DNA of 64,000 nt from Frankia casuarinae (GTDB lineage Bacteria; Actinomycetota; Actinomycetes; Frankiales; Frankiaceae): NCBI RefSeq assembly GCF_000013345.1, contig NC_007777.1, positions 3,224,001-3,288,000 of the forward strand. The letters are read 5' to 3'. Below are positions 42,082-51,267 of the stretch, one piece after another. Numbering within the stretch: the stretch's first letter is position 1; every line of letters begins with the position of its first letter. The notes under the pieces were generated by a model. It was given only the letters and a program-made list of their open reading frames with translations, made no database searches and was not told the DNA's origin. The position numbers were made by a program, and so were the translations under genes.

Positions 42082-43647
42082 TCAGAGCGGACGGGTGATC
42101 AGCTCCCGGATCTGGTCGGTGACAGGTCCCAGGTCATCCCGGCGGAGCAGGTTGATCCGGTTGCGGGTGATGTCCCCGCGGTGGACGAACTCATAGAGGT
42201 CCTGACGCTGCCCGAAGCTGTCCGCCGTGAGCTCCCAGGCCAGCCGGAACAGCCGTGACTTCTCCTCGACCGGGAGGTTCGCGCCCCGCATGTACCGATC
42301 GAGATAGGGCCGCAGGTCGGCGGCGGCGAGGTCACGCTCGCTGGGCTGCATGAGGACACCCGACGAGCCGATCCGCCGCACGATCTCCACCGCCCGGCCG
42401 GCGACCTGCGCCGACCACACGCGGCTCGCGTCGGTGTTACCCGGCGCGAGCAGGCCGCCGTCCGTCGTCTCGGCCCTGGCCTCCCCCGCGTCGAGAAAGT
42501 ACCCGACGAGGTCAACGTAGCTCGCCAACTCCCCGAGGTCCTCCTGGACGTGACGCAGCCCCGAGGCTCCGATCGCGTCGGCGAGCAGCGTGCCGACGGC
42601 GAGCAGGGTCCGCAGCCGTTCCTGGTAGCGGATGTGGCCGGCGGCCGCGCTCCAGGCGTTGATCCGTCCGAGTCCGACCCGGGCGAGGTTGCCGTCGCGC
42701 AGCAGGAACACCCGGTCCCACGGAACCAGCACGTCGTCGAAGAACAGCATGGCGTCCTGCTCGTCGAACCGGGACGCGAGCGCGTGGGCGTGCCCGTACG
42801 GCCGGGCCCCCAGCGGCTCCCGACAGAGGATCTTCACGCCTGGGGTAGCCAGCGGCAGGCCGAACCAGATCACGAACTGCTCGGCCTCGCGCTGCGCGAA
42901 GCTCGCCGAGAGGTACACGAGCACCTCGTGGGCCAGTGGGGCCAGCGTCGTGAGCTGCTTGGCGCCCCGGACGACGACGCCGTCGTCCCGCTCGGCGATG
43001 ATGCGCAGCGCGAGATCGGGATCGTCCACGGGGCTGGTGGTCCGGTCGATCTGCGGGTCGCCCAAAGCGTGGCCGAGGACCAGGTCATTGGCCGCACAGT
43101 GCCGGTAGAAGGCCACCGCGTTGGCGCCGAAGCCGGCCTGGTTGCACTCCAGATGCTCCCGGAAGTCGAGCAGACCCACCGCCACGTTCGCCATGAACGA
43201 CGGCGACCGGCCGTGCTGACCCCAGGACTCGCGCATCCACACGCCCGTGCTGCGCCGCCGGGCCCGCAGATCGTCCAGCGTGCGCGGCAGCTGGTAGGAC
43301 CAGCCGACGCGGGTTCCCGCCTCGGGTTCGTGGACGGTGAGCACGTCGCGCAGATCCGGGTCGTGCTGCAGGTCGAACAGCCGGGCCAGCTCGTCAACGG
43401 CGCCCCGGAAGGCTGGATGCGTCGCCACGTTCGCGACCTTCTCCCCGTCGAGCCACACCTCGCGGCCGTCGTTGAGGCTCGCCCGGTACCGCTCCCCGGT
43501 CATCAGCCCCTGCGCGGCAGGCGGCGGGGTTCCCAGCGGCGAGTCGGCCGGGGGATCGGCCGTCGCACCGGCGGGGTGGTCACCGGCGGCTGGTCGGCCC
43601 GGATCGTCGATGGCGCCGGGATGACCGCTGTCGGTCACGAGGGTCAT
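42082..43647 (-). CDS. 4-hydroxyphenylacetate 3-hydroxylase (HpaB) family monooxygenase
   Basis: A 521-residue protein. After a disordered ~45-residue N-terminus, MTGERYRASLNDGREVWLDG, the HPAFRGAVDELARLFDL block, WGQHGRSPSFMANVAVGLLD, FYRHCAANDLVLGHALGDPQ and FFDDVLVPWDRVFLL match FADH2-dependent HpaB monooxygenases, which ortho-hydroxylate phenols with flavin supplied by a separate reductase. No HpaC-type reductase is adjacent. The ATG overlaps the stop of the upstream Cys-motif gene (ATGA at 43644-43647), implying a joint function. PvcC of the paerucumarin pathway is an HpaB homologue, but this gene is ~17 kb from the isonitrile cluster, so a link is speculative. Confidence 0.87.
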   Translation of the reverse strand: MTLVTDSGHPGAIDDPGRPAAGDHPAGATADPPADSPLGTPPPAAQGLMTGERYRASLNDGREVWLDGEKVANVATHPAFRGAVDELARLFDLQHDPDLRDVLTVHEPEAGTRVGWSYQLPRTLDDLRARRRSTGVWMRESWGQHGRSPSFMANVAVGLLDFREHLECNQAGFGANAVAFYRHCAANDLVLGHALGDPQIDRTTSPVDDPDLALRIIAERDDGVVVRGAKQLTTLAPLAHEVLVYLSASFAQREAEQFVIWFGLPLATPGVKILCREPLGARPYGHAHALASRFDEQDAMLFFDDVLVPWDRVFLLRDGNLARVGLGRINAWSAAAGHIRYQERLRTLLAVGTLLADAIGASGLRHVQEDLGELASYVDLVGYFLDAGEARAETTDGGLLAPGNTDASRVWSAQVAGRAVEIVRRIGSSGVLMQPSERDLAAADLRPYLDRYMRGANLPVEEKSRLFRLAWELTADSFGQRQDLYEFVHRGDITRNRINLLRRDDLGPVTDQIRELITRPL

Positions 43648-44606
43648 GGCCTGATCTCCGCTCTGTGGACAATGTCGGTGGTGCCGGTGGTGCCGGTGGT
43701 GCCGGTGGCGCCGGTGGTGCCGGTGGTGCCGGTGGCGCCGGTGGCGGTCCAGACGCAGCCACGGTCGACCTGCCCCGGTCCGGCGACCGACCCGGCCACG
43801 ACGGCAGGCTGGCCGCCCGGAGCGGGCACGGCCACGCCGGCTGACGGGACCGAGGGGTCGTCATGCAGCAGGCGGAAGGCCGGTTCGTATCCCTTGGCCC
43901 GGATGTTCGCCGAGAGGGCAGTGGTGCAGAACGAACAGGGGGAGGCCAGGGTGAGGGGCACGCCCCGGGCGCGGGCCTGCTCGCGGTAGTCCCAGATGCC
44001 ACAGTGCGAGATGATCAGGGTCGCTTGCATGGGCTCGTCGGTGTCGACCGCGTAACGGGAGGAGTAGAGATCCGCCTGGCGTGCGAGCCGGTGGACGACG
44101 TCGGCGGGCCGGCCGGTCGGCTCGGGCTCCACCTTGCCGAAGACCGAGGCATTGGCCCTCGCCCAGTCGACGAGCTCCGCCTCGCCCCAGCGCGACACGA
44201 TGAACCGTTCGATCAGTGCCTGCGCGCGGAAGAACACCCGCTGCCAGGCCGTCGGATCACGATCGTCGGGCGTCGGGAAGTCGGCGAAGATCTCGGCCTG
44301 GGTATGCAGCCAGTCGAGTAGACGCAGATCGGCGTGGTGTTCCAGCAGGAACGTCGTCATCCCCGACTCCGCCTCGAGCAGGCGCTGCTGCCACAGGGCT
44401 ACGCGGTCGTCTCCGGTCATGTCGAGGGCCGGAGCCGGGGTAGACGACCCGGACGCCGTCGCCCGCGGGGATGCGCCGGGCGGCTCAAGGTGGGCGTGGG
44501 GACGGGTGCCGAGGACCGCCATCGGCACCGACGCGGCCGAGGACATGGACATGGGTATGGCCATCGGCGTGGCAACGGCACGGGGCACGTGTGTGGGAGC
44601 CTCCAC
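43644..44606 (-). CDS. Unrecognised protein with a Cys-x21-Cys-x2-Cys motif
   Basis: A 320-residue protein from GTG 44606 (AGGAG four bases upstream). Residues ~45-130 are helical; ~150-215 contain LIISHCGIWDYREQARARGV followed by PLTLASPCSFC, three Cys that could bind a metal or cluster, with a pattern faintly like ATC-hydrolase/DUF6125-type proteins. The C-terminal ~70 residues are low complexity, ending in a Thr/Gly run from GGTGCCGGT repeats. Coupled by ATGA overlap to the HpaB-family gene, so probably handles the same substrate or supplies a cofactor. No function assigned. Confidence 0.65.
   Translation of the reverse strand: MEAPTHVPRAVATPMAIPMSMSSAASVPMAVLGTRPHAHLEPPGASPRATASGSSTPAPALDMTGDDRVALWQQRLLEAESGMTTFLLEHHADLRLLDWLHTQAEIFADFPTPDDRDPTAWQRVFFRAQALIERFIVSRWGEAELVDWARANASVFGKVEPEPTGRPADVVHRLARQADLYSSRYAVDTDEPMQATLIISHCGIWDYREQARARGVPLTLASPCSFCTTALSANIRAKGYEPAFRLLHDDPSVPSAGVAVPAPGGQPAVVAGSVAGPGQVDRGCVWTATGATGTTGTTGATGTTGTTGTTDIVHRAEIRP
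43676..43742. repeat. 9-bp GCCGGTGGT in-frame repeat
   Basis: About seven copies of GCCGGTGGT/GCCGGTGGC, encoding Thr-Thr-Gly/Ala-Thr-Gly at the C-terminus of the Cys-motif protein, just before the HpaB start. Confidence 0.85.
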
Positions 44607-45132
44607 GGATCTCCTGTCCCTGGCGGCCCCGGCTAAGCGGGCCACCGCGACGACCGTTCCGGAGACCGGACGGTCAGGATGAATCACGACGGAAACGACG
44701 CTAAGTGCGCAGATGATGTAGAAATACCGACCTTTGGTGCATCTTCGTGCCACTTTCGGCGTCCGTCTCCTCACACGTTGTCGCCGTATGCATCGGCGCC
44801 GCACGGTTCGTCCGCCGCCGGCAACTCCGGCGGCCGTCGGCAACTCCGGCGGCCGTCGGCAACTCCGGCGGCCGTCGGCAACTCCGGCGGCCGTCGGCGA
44901 CTTCGCGGCAAAGGTGTGGGCGGAATGCCGGGTGCGGTACTTGCGGTTCCGGCGAGGGCGCAGCGGATACGCTCGGTGCCTTAGCCCTCCATCGACTTAC
45001 CCGGGGGTGGCTGCGGCAGCGGTCGCCTTCCCACCCACGTGATCAGTATCCGGGACGCGTGTATCTATCAGGACGCGAGCGCCCCTCCGATTCCCCTGAC
45101 CCTTCAAGGCACCAGTCCCCCGGAGGTTCCTG
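44607..45132. other. Intergenic region between divergent genes
   Basis: Contains the 19-bp repeat at 44820-44895. The divergent clgR-like gene and Cys-motif gene both need promoters here; an AT-richer segment lies at 44688-44730 (GATGATGTAGAAATACCGAC). No gene recognised. Confidence 0.4.
44820..44895. repeat. 19-bp tandem repeat, four exact copies
   Basis: GGCAACTCCGGCGGCCGTC four times without differences, followed by a diverged GGCGACTTCG. Exact identity implies recent expansion. No spacer variation, so not CRISPR. Confidence 0.93.
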
Positions 45133-45885
45133 ATGGCGATGACGGATGATGCCGAGATGCCGTTGCTGCGCCGGCTGGTCGGGCAGGCGCTGCGCCGACG
45201 TCGCCTCGCTCAGGGCCGCACCCTGCGGGACGTGGCGGACGCGGCGCGGGTGTCGACGCCCTACCTCTCGGAGATCGAACGCGGCCTGAAGGAGGCGTCT
45301 TCGGAGATCCTCGCCGCGGTCTGCCGGGCGCTGCACATCCGGCTGTCCGATCTGCTGGACGAGGTGCGTCTGGAGCTCGCCCGGCTCGAACCCGAGGTCA
45401 CCCCCGTGACATCGCCTGGGCCGCTGTCCGCCGTCCACGGGCAGGCGACACCACCGATCACGGCCCGCGTCATCTCCGCTGACCTGCACGCCGCCAGCGG
45501 CACCGCGGCCACCGCCAGCATCACGGGCTCGGCTGGCATCGAAACAACCGGTGTCGGCGCAACGGTCGGCGCGGCGTCGCCCTTCGGCGTGTCGCCGAAC
45601 CTGGGACTCTCGCCGAGCTTCCGGGCCGCCGTCCATACCGGCCGGGTGGTGGTGCCCAGCCCGCGGCGAGCCGCCGTCGCTCCCGGTCCGCGGGGATCGG
45701 GGAGATCGGAGGGGCCGGGCAGGTGGTCCCGGCCCGCGGCCGCCTTCCGGCCGCAGCATAGTCGGCCGGAAGGCGGCCGCGGGCACGCTCGTCGACAGGT
45801 CGGCCTGTGGCCAGTCGACGTGTGGCAGGCCGACCGGAGCGGCCAACCGCCGGATCGCACCCGGTCAGGCGCTGCGTGCCGATAG
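45133..45885 (+). CDS. clgR: ClgR-like XRE-family regulator
   Basis: A 250-residue protein. Residues ~10-75 are a classic Cro/CI helix-turn-helix: [20 protein letters not shown], then [20 protein letters not shown], then a helix [20 protein letters not shown]. This is the ClgR pattern; ClgR activates clpP and other protease genes in actinobacteria and is itself degraded by Clp. The convergent position next to clpP genes supports the name. The C-terminal ~150 residues are low complexity and unlike ClgR, which is normally ~110 residues; they cover a strong hairpin and overlap the clpP stop by 21 bases, so the gene may have lost its original stop. GGAGG lies six bases before the ATG. Confidence 0.8.
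   Translation: MAMTDDAEMPLLRRLVGQALRRRRLAQGRTLRDVADAARVSTPYLSEIERGLKEASSEILAAVCRALHIRLSDLLDEVRLELARLEPEVTPVTSPGPLSAVHGQATPPITARVISADLHAASGTAATASITGSAGIETTGVGATVGAASPFGVSPNLGLSPSFRAAVHTGRVVVPSPRRAAVAPGPRGSGRSEGPGRWSRPAAAFRPQHSRPEGGRGHARRQVGLWPVDVWQADRSGQPPDRTRSGAACR
45733..45783. terminator. Perfect 21-bp inverted repeat, probable clpP terminator
   Basis: The left arm CCCGCGGCCGCCTTCCGGCC (plus a final G), nine-base loop CAGCATAGT, and an exact complementary right arm. It lies 82 bases beyond the stop of the minus-strand clpP operon and inside the 3' part of the clgR reading frame. Confidence 0.65.
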
Positions 45886-46539
45886 AAGCCGGGCGGCCTT
45901 ACGGCTCATGATGACCTCGTCGATGAGGCCGTACTCCTCGGCCTCATCGGCACTGAAGATCTTATCGCGTTCGGTGTCGCGACGGATCTCCGTCTCGGTA
46001 CGACCGGTGTGGCGGGCGAGCATCGTCTCCTGCAGCGCCCGTACGCGCAGGATCTCCCGCGCCTGGATCTCGATGTCGCTCGACTGGCCCTCGCCCTGCG
46101 CCGACGGCTGGTGGATGAGGATCCGGCTGTTCTCCAGCGCGAACCGCTTCCCCGGCGTGCCCGCCGCCAGCAGCACCGCCGCCGCCGACGCCGCCTGACC
46201 CATGCAGATCGTCGAGATGTCCGGCCGCACGAACTGCATCGTGTCGTAGATCGCCGTCAACGACGTGAACGACCCACCCGGCGAGTTGATGTAGATCGAG
46301 ATGTCCCGGTCGGGATCCTCGGACTCCAGGAACAGCAGCTGCGCCATCACGTCGTTCGCCGACACATCATCGATCTGCACACCGAGAAAGACGATCCGCT
46401 CCTTGAGCAGCTTCGAATACGGATCCATCGAGTACTCGCCGCGGGAGGTCCGTTCCACGATGTTCGGCAGGACGTGACGGGCCCTCGGCGCACCGCCACC
46501 CAGCATGATCCCGCTCGCGGCGGGAGGCCGCCCGGTCAT
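45865..46539 (-). CDS. clpP: ATP-dependent Clp protease proteolytic subunit (second gene)
   Basis: A 224-residue ClpP. The catalytic triad is visible: Ser118 in [16 protein letters not shown], His143 in [11 protein letters not shown], and Asp188 in [35 protein letters not shown] is the oligomerisation/handle region. ATG 46539 overlaps the stop of the upstream clpP (ATGA), with GGGAG six bases before. The two ClpP proteins probably form a mixed tetradecamer as in other actinobacteria. Neither clpX nor clpC lies in the window. Confidence 0.95.
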   Translation of the reverse strand: MTGRPPAASGIMLGGGAPRARHVLPNIVERTSRGEYSMDPYSKLLKERIVFLGVQIDDVSANDVMAQLLFLESEDPDRDISIYINSPGGSFTSLTAIYDTMQFVRPDISTICMGQAASAAAVLLAAGTPGKRFALENSRILIHQPSAQGEGQSSDIEIQAREILRVRALQETMLARHTGRTETEIRRDTERDKIFSADEAEEYGLIDEVIMSRKAARLLSARSA

Positions 46540-47252
46540 CGCCCGCTCCCGCCGCCGGGGCCGAAACCGGTGCGGCCCGCCCGCCGCAAACCCATGCCCG
46601 CTCCACTGACCACACTGGGTACCTGATCCGCCCGGACAACCACATGATCGACGAGGCCGTACTCCTTGGCCTCCTCGGCCGTGAACCACCGGTCCCGGTC
46701 GGAGTCGGTCTCGATCTGCTCGACGGTCTGCCCGGTGTGGAAGGCGATTCGCTCCTGCAGCGTGCGCTTGGTGTACAGCATCTGCTCGGCCTGGATGGAG
46801 ATGTCGGCAGCGGTGCCGCCGATGCCACCGTGCGGCTGGTGCATCATGATCCGGGCATGGGGCAGCGCATAGCGCTTACCCGCCGTGCCGGCGCAGAGCA
46901 GGAACTGCCCCATCGAACCGGCGAGGCCCAGCGCGACCGTCGCCACGTCGTTTCCGACGTACTGCATCGTGTCATAAATCGCCATGCCGGCGGACACCGA
47001 GCCACCCGGCGAATTGATGTAGAGGTAGATGTCGGCCGCGGGATCCTCGGCGGCGAGCAGCAGCAGCTTGGCGCTGATCGCGTTGGCCACCGCGTCCTCG
47101 ACCACGGAACCAAGGAACACGATCCGGTTCTCGAGGAGCCGGCTGAACACCTGGTCGTCCGCGGAGCCGAGCCCGGATGCGGCGGCCTGCACGGTAGCCC
47201 GGCGCGGACTCCCCGGCCCGGCCTGCGTGAGGCGCGAAAAAGATTCGATCAT
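46536..47252 (-). CDS. clpP: ATP-dependent Clp protease proteolytic subunit (first gene)
   Basis: A 238-residue ClpP with Ser113 ([15 protein letters not shown]), His138 ([10 protein letters not shown]) and Asp183 ([15 protein letters not shown]); [20 protein letters not shown] is the handle region. The sequence is more like the ClpP1 type with MMHQP and GG-rich loop. ATG 47252 has GGAGG seven bases upstream. A remnant IS607-type element ends 186 bases upstream, so the clpP promoter must lie within this short gap or read from the insertion. Confidence 0.95.
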   Translation of the reverse strand: MIESFSRLTQAGPGSPRRATVQAAASGLGSADDQVFSRLLENRIVFLGSVVEDAVANAISAKLLLLAAEDPAADIYLYINSPGGSVSAGMAIYDTMQYVGNDVATVALGLAGSMGQFLLCAGTAGKRYALPHARIMMHQPHGGIGGTAADISIQAEQMLYTKRTLQERIAFHTGQTVEQIETDSDRDRWFTAEEAKEYGLVDHVVVRADQVPSVVSGAGMGLRRAGRTGFGPGGGSGR

Positions 47253-47437
47253 GGTGCGTCCTCCCGCCGGCCGTCGGGAATGGGTGCGAGCACGATGGGC
47301 CGGCGTCACCAGCGTTGCCGAGAAATCCGCGCCCACGACGCTGATCTGCTGGCGGCATATCTGCTCACGGCAGACGCAACGTCCCGTGGAACGACTCCAG
47401 CGGCCTTCCGTTGCATAAGAGCGCCTGATAGCGGCGC

Positions 47438-48765
47438 TCATGCCGCCTCACCTTGCGGTGAAGCACTCCCGGTCCGACCGGCCCGAGCCGTGCCGGGTTC
47501 CCGTTTCCCAGCCGCCCGCCCCGCGGACGGGGTCCTACGGTCGGCTCCACGGGCGTTTACCGTCTCCGACCTACTGGCGGCGACGAGGTTGGACAGGTTG
47601 ACCGCGGCGTTCAGGTCGCGGCCGCCTACCAGCCCGCAGGACTGGCAGGCGAAGATACGGTCCGACAGGGTGAGGCCTGGGTTTCGCCAGCCGCAGTCGG
47701 AACAGGTCTTCGAGCTTGGATACCAGCGGTCCGCGACCACGAGCGTCGATCCGTACCAGAGGGTCTTGTAGGCGAGCTGGCGGCGGACCTCGGCCATCCC
47801 GGTATCGGACACGGCACGGGCAAGACGGCGGTTACGGACCATCCCGGCCACGTGCAGGTCTTCCACCACGATCGTGTCGTGGGTCTTGGCCAGCCGGGCG
47901 GTGAGCTTGTGCAGCCCGTCGCGGCGCTGGTAGGCGACGCGGGCATGGAGGCGACCGAGGGTGGCGGCGTGTCTACGGCGACCGGCGCTGCCGGGCGTGG
48001 AGCGGGCGTAGGCCCGCGACGCGCGGCGCAGTTCGCGCAGCGACCGGGCCAGCGGCCTGGGGTTCTCGACGGTCTCGCCGGTCGACAGGACGGCGAGGTG
48101 CCTCACACCCAGGTCGACCCCGACCGGGCCGCCCCGGCGCTGCCGGGTAGACGGCTTGCCGGGGACATCACGGTCGGCCTCCACGGTGAACGCCACGAAC
48201 CAGCGCCCCGCGGTCCGGGACACGGTCGCGCCCAGCAGGCGTGCGGACCCGTCGACGAGCCGGCCGGTCAGCGCACCCATCGGCTCATGCACCTTGACCC
48301 GGCCGACCCGGGGCAGCTTCACCTGCCGATCCCCAGCCGGACCGTAGGCGCCGGTGGTGTACCGGAACGAGTCACGGGCCCTCCCGCGCTTCTTGAACCG
48401 GGGAAACCGACCCGCCGGCCCTTCCGCTTCCCTTACCGGGAGTCGGTGAAGTTCTTCAACCCCCGGGCAAGCTGATCCAGGCCAGCGCGGAACGCCTCCT
48501 TCGAGCACCGCGCCCACCACGGGGCCAGCTTGTGTTTCGCAGCGTTCCAGGCCAGCCGCAACGCGGGCAGCGTCCACGACACCGGGGTGAGCAGATCACC
48601 GGTCAGCCCGTAGGACTGTTCGGCCTCGCGCTGCGCGAACGCGGCTTTCACCCGGACCAGACCCCAGTTGTAGGCGAACCGCTCTGCCCCGGCATGCCGG
48701 CGCAGAGCGGCAAGCCGGACGGTGTTTGGATCGAGAGCGAACCGGTACGCCTGGAAAGTCTTCAT
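47438..48765 (-). pseudogene. tnpB: TnpB (IS605/IS607 type), broken by a stop and a frameshift
   Basis: The N-terminal part (MKTFQAYRFALDPNTVRLAA ... LDQLARGLKNFTDSR) ends at an in-frame TAA (48433-48435). The same frame would continue GKRKGRRVGFP, then one C is missing from a CCCC run (plus 48400-48403), after which FPRFKKRGRARDSF continues in the other frame to the end. The downstream part holds a full RuvC core: Asp in GVDLGVRHLAVLS, Glu in TIVVEDLHVAG, Asp in GGRDLNAAVNLS, and a zinc ribbon CSDCGWRN...CQSCG. TnpB is an RNA-guided nuclease whose guide RNA overlaps the tnpB 3' end; here it would lie near 47300-47500. Confidence 0.85.
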
Positions 48766-49333
48766 CCGTCCGTCTCCATGGCGGCGGCGACCGCGCGGGC
48801 GGCCCGGCTGGCTGCGGCGCGACGACCATACAGTCGGGCGCACAGCGACGTCAGGATCTCGGTGACGTCCCGGACAAGGTCGTCGTCCACCTCCGCGGAG
48901 TCGACAACGAGCAGGCGTCGGCCCTGCGCGGACAGTGCCGCCTCGACATACTCGGCGCCGACCCGGGCAAACCGGTCCCGGTGCTCCACGACGATCGTCG
49001 ACACGTCCGGGTCCCGCAGCAGGCCGAGGAACTTCCGCCGGTGACCGTTGAGTACGGAACCGACCTCGGTAACGACCCGACCGACCGTGACACCGTTTTC
49101 GCCACACCACATCGCGACGCGGGCAACCTACCGGACAGGTCGAAGCGCTGGTCCGCTGACGACACCCGCGCGTACACCACCGCGGCAACCTGCCGGACAG
49201 GGGCGGCAGGCTCGTCGACGATCACCAGCCCGCCGACCTTACGGGCAGGGACCGGGAGGAAGCCGTCGCGGTACCAGCGGCGTGCCGTGGTGTACCCGAC
49301 GCCGTTCGCAGCGGCCCACTCCTTAAGGTTCAC
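48762..49333 (-). pseudogene. tnpA: IS607-type serine recombinase TnpA, broken
   Basis: Starts at GTG 49333 (MNLKEWAAANGVGYTTARRW, a MerR-like DNA-binding segment), then VVYARVSSADQRFDL with the catalytic Ser. At ~49130 a base is missing and the other frame reads through TAG where a Gln codon would be expected, before VARVAMWCGENGVTVGRVVT and TIVVEHRDRFARVGAEYVEA continue to the end. So a frameshift and a nonsense codon lie within five codons of each other. The start of tnpB overlaps its stop. Confidence 0.85.
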
Positions 49334-49678
49334 ACGGCCACTATACGGCGCCATCAGACGCCATCAGACGCCGATTCGACAACAGCTAACAACCCCAAGG
49401 GGATACGGACGACGACGCCTGCCCGACCGGTCCCGGATCCCGTGGCGCCCCCGCCGGATCGTCCGGTCCACCCAGGCGGCACCCGCCGACCCTCGACCCG
49501 TGTCGAGCCGACCGCCGGAGGGTGTCCCTGCCCGGGAAGGCCGCAGTTCGGTGACGAACCCCAGTCCCGGACCGTCACCGATCTCCAGCAGCGCGGCTCG
49601 ACCACCGCCACGGGACATGAGGTCACGCCACCGCGGCCAGGCCGGTGGGGGCGCTGTGCCTCGTGATGCCGGGCCGGG
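49334..49678. other. Intergenic region between the IS element and merR
   Basis: No gene recognised. A frame with SGPRRTDPARHHEAQRPHRP-type sequence is low complexity. A 10-base direct repeat CGCCATCAGA (49349-49369) sits close to the IS left end and could relate to insertion. Confidence 0.35.
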
Positions 49679-50221
49679 TCAGTTCTCCTCGGGCCCGAAG
49701 GGATCATCGAGAAAATCGAGGAACGAGCTGTCCAGGCGACCGGGACCAAGATCGTCTTTATCGGCAACGTCCCGGTGATCCGGACTTTCCCGCAGCGACC
49801 GGGCGGTATCGTCCCGCAGTCCAATCATGAAGTCCTCGGCGAGACGCACCTGTTCCTGCAGGGATGCGAGCTTCTCCTCGGCCAGGGTAACCCAGGTTCT
49901 CAACCGTTCCCGCAGTTCCCTGCGATGATCCGGGGCAAGATCGGGCTGGCTGATCCGCTCACGCAATGTGATGAGAGAGCGCATCTCCTCGAGCGTGAAC
50001 CCCAGCGGTTTCATCTTCTTGATGAGGAAAAACCGGTCGAGTGCGTCGTCGTCGTACAGCGGGAAACCACCCGAGGTGTGGCCTACCGGCGCGAGCAGGC
50101 CGGCATCCTCGTAGAAGCGGGCGGTACGCAGGGACAAGGTCACCAGGGTGGCAACGTCACCGATCCGGTAGCGGCCGTCACGGGCATCGGCGGAAGACCC
50201 GGCGCTGCTGGTTATGGACAA
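49679..50221 (-). CDS. MerR-family regulator 1
   Basis: A 180-residue MerR protein. GRYRIGDVATLVTLSLRTAR followed by FYEDAGLLAPVGHTSGGFPL is the winged helix; LIKKMKPLGFTLEEMRSLI follows, then a coiled-coil (RRELRERLRTWVTLAEEKLA SLQEQVRLAEDF over two segments) ending in MIGLRD. No Cys cluster for metals. TTG 50221 with AAGGG about five bases upstream is the preferred start; a GTG at 50236 is the alternative. The acidic tail (DFLDDPFGPEEN) is unlike its neighbour. About 60% of the coiled-coil positions match the next gene, indicating a tandem duplication. Confidence 0.8.
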   Translation of the reverse strand: MSITSSAGSSADARDGRYRIGDVATLVTLSLRTARFYEDAGLLAPVGHTSGGFPLYDDDALDRFFLIKKMKPLGFTLEEMRSLITLRERISQPDLAPDHRRELRERLRTWVTLAEEKLASLQEQVRLAEDFMIGLRDDTARSLRESPDHRDVADKDDLGPGRLDSSFLDFLDDPFGPEEN

Positions 50222-50432
50222 TTCAACCCTTATCACGTGAGCATGGCGACTGGTATTCGAGTGTCAAGCGTCTCTAGTATCGGCCACTCGCAGCTACACA
50301 GGACCGGTAAAGATCTAGTAATCCACGGCCGACGCCGACCGTGACGTCGGTCACCAACGGACTCCGGTTGCTCCACAGGAGCCCGAGCGCCGGCCGCCAC
50401 CCCGGATCGGTGACCATGGATTCACGAGTCCG

Positions 50433-50867
50433 TCATACCGTCCGATCCGCATCACCGTGCAGGCCGATGACGAAGTCCTCCGCGACTCCCGCCTGCTGCC
50501 GCAGGGTGGCCAGCTTCTCCTCAGCCAGCACGACCCAGGTATGCAGCCGCTCGCGCAGTTCGGTCCGCCGACTCTCGGAGATCGTCGAATCCGACAGCTC
50601 GTCGCGCACCGACAACAGCGACCGCATCTCCTCCAACGTGAACCCCAGCGACTTCATCTTCTTGATGACCAGCAGCCGATCGACGGCCTCGTCGTCGTAC
50701 AGACGGAAGCCACCCGGCGTACGTCCGGCGGGAGTAAGCAGTCCGGCTTCCTCGTAGTACCGGACCGCGCGCAGCGAAAGCCCGACCCGCTCGGCAACCT
50801 CACCTATCTGACGGGTGTTTCCGCGGGCCGCGCGGAACGCGGAACGATCGCGACGCGTCGTGGACAC
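50433..50867 (-). CDS. MerR-family regulator 2
   Basis: A 144-residue paralogue of the preceding gene: TRQIGEVAERVGLSLRAVRY followed by YEEAGLLTPAGRTPGGFRLY, then LVIKKMKSLGFTLEEMRSLL and a coiled-coil with LRERLHTWVVLAEEKLATLR ending AEDFVIGLHGD. GTG 50867 is chosen as start from AAGGG six bases upstream, the same arrangement as in MerR 1. The two genes are 211 bases apart on the same strand. Target genes are unknown; both may act on the shared TTGACACTCG element in their upstream regions. Confidence 0.82.
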   Translation of the reverse strand: MSTTRRDRSAFRAARGNTRQIGEVAERVGLSLRAVRYYEEAGLLTPAGRTPGGFRLYDDEAVDRLLVIKKMKSLGFTLEEMRSLLSVRDELSDSTISESRRTELRERLHTWVVLAEEKLATLRQQAGVAEDFVIGLHGDADRTV

Positions 50868-51267
50868 CGTAACCCTTACGTTCGTGCCTCGAAGACTCGG
50901 GCTAAAATGGTTGACACTCGACTCTACGGCCTGTCCTGCGGAGACTCGAACAGAGTCCGCAACTAGGCCCCGAACCCCACACCGCCACACCGTGAGCACA
51001 CTGGAAGAACAACGCCCACCCATGGCAACATCCACAACCACGCCGGCGGCGTGGACCCCTGGCGAGGCAGCGGGCAGGGTGGGGCCCAGCCCGGGTCGCC
51101 CACGTCACCCCACGTCCGCGGACTCCACTCACGTCACGGGGGCCGATCGGTCGACGCCGGGATCGTGAACCGGCAGGCTCAGTGCGGACCCCATCGCTTC
51201 GCGCCAGGGGCGGTGGGACATCGGCGGACAGGCCCCGATCGCGGGCCGGCAGAACGAGGAGACGGCT
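50868..51267. other. Divergent promoter region between merR 2 and the epimerase
   Basis: A 400-base stretch with TTGACACTCG at 50909-50918, the same decamer present on the minus strand upstream of merR 1. AT-rich AAAATGG and TTCGAGG nearby. No gene recognised. Confidence 0.45.

Larger units (their letters stand above)
47438..49333 (-). mobile_element. Decayed IS607-family element (tnpA + tnpB)
   Basis: Serine-recombinase tnpA followed by tnpB, overlapping by ATGA, as in IS607 elements. Both genes carry a nonsense codon and a one-base frameshift. The exact ends are not seen; IS607 elements have no terminal inverted repeats and insert between GG dinucleotides, so boundaries must come from an empty site. 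The insertion is immediately upstream of clpP. Confidence 0.85.

Noticed and set aside
42550-43989. A 479-residue open frame on the plus strand
   Set aside because: Antisense to the HpaB-family gene, which has clear domain motifs; the plus-strand product has none.
47253-47437. ClgR-binding box in front of clpP
   Set aside because: Several sequences such as GTTGCCGAGAAATCCGCG resemble the loose ClgR consensus, but the consensus is too degenerate to call by eye.
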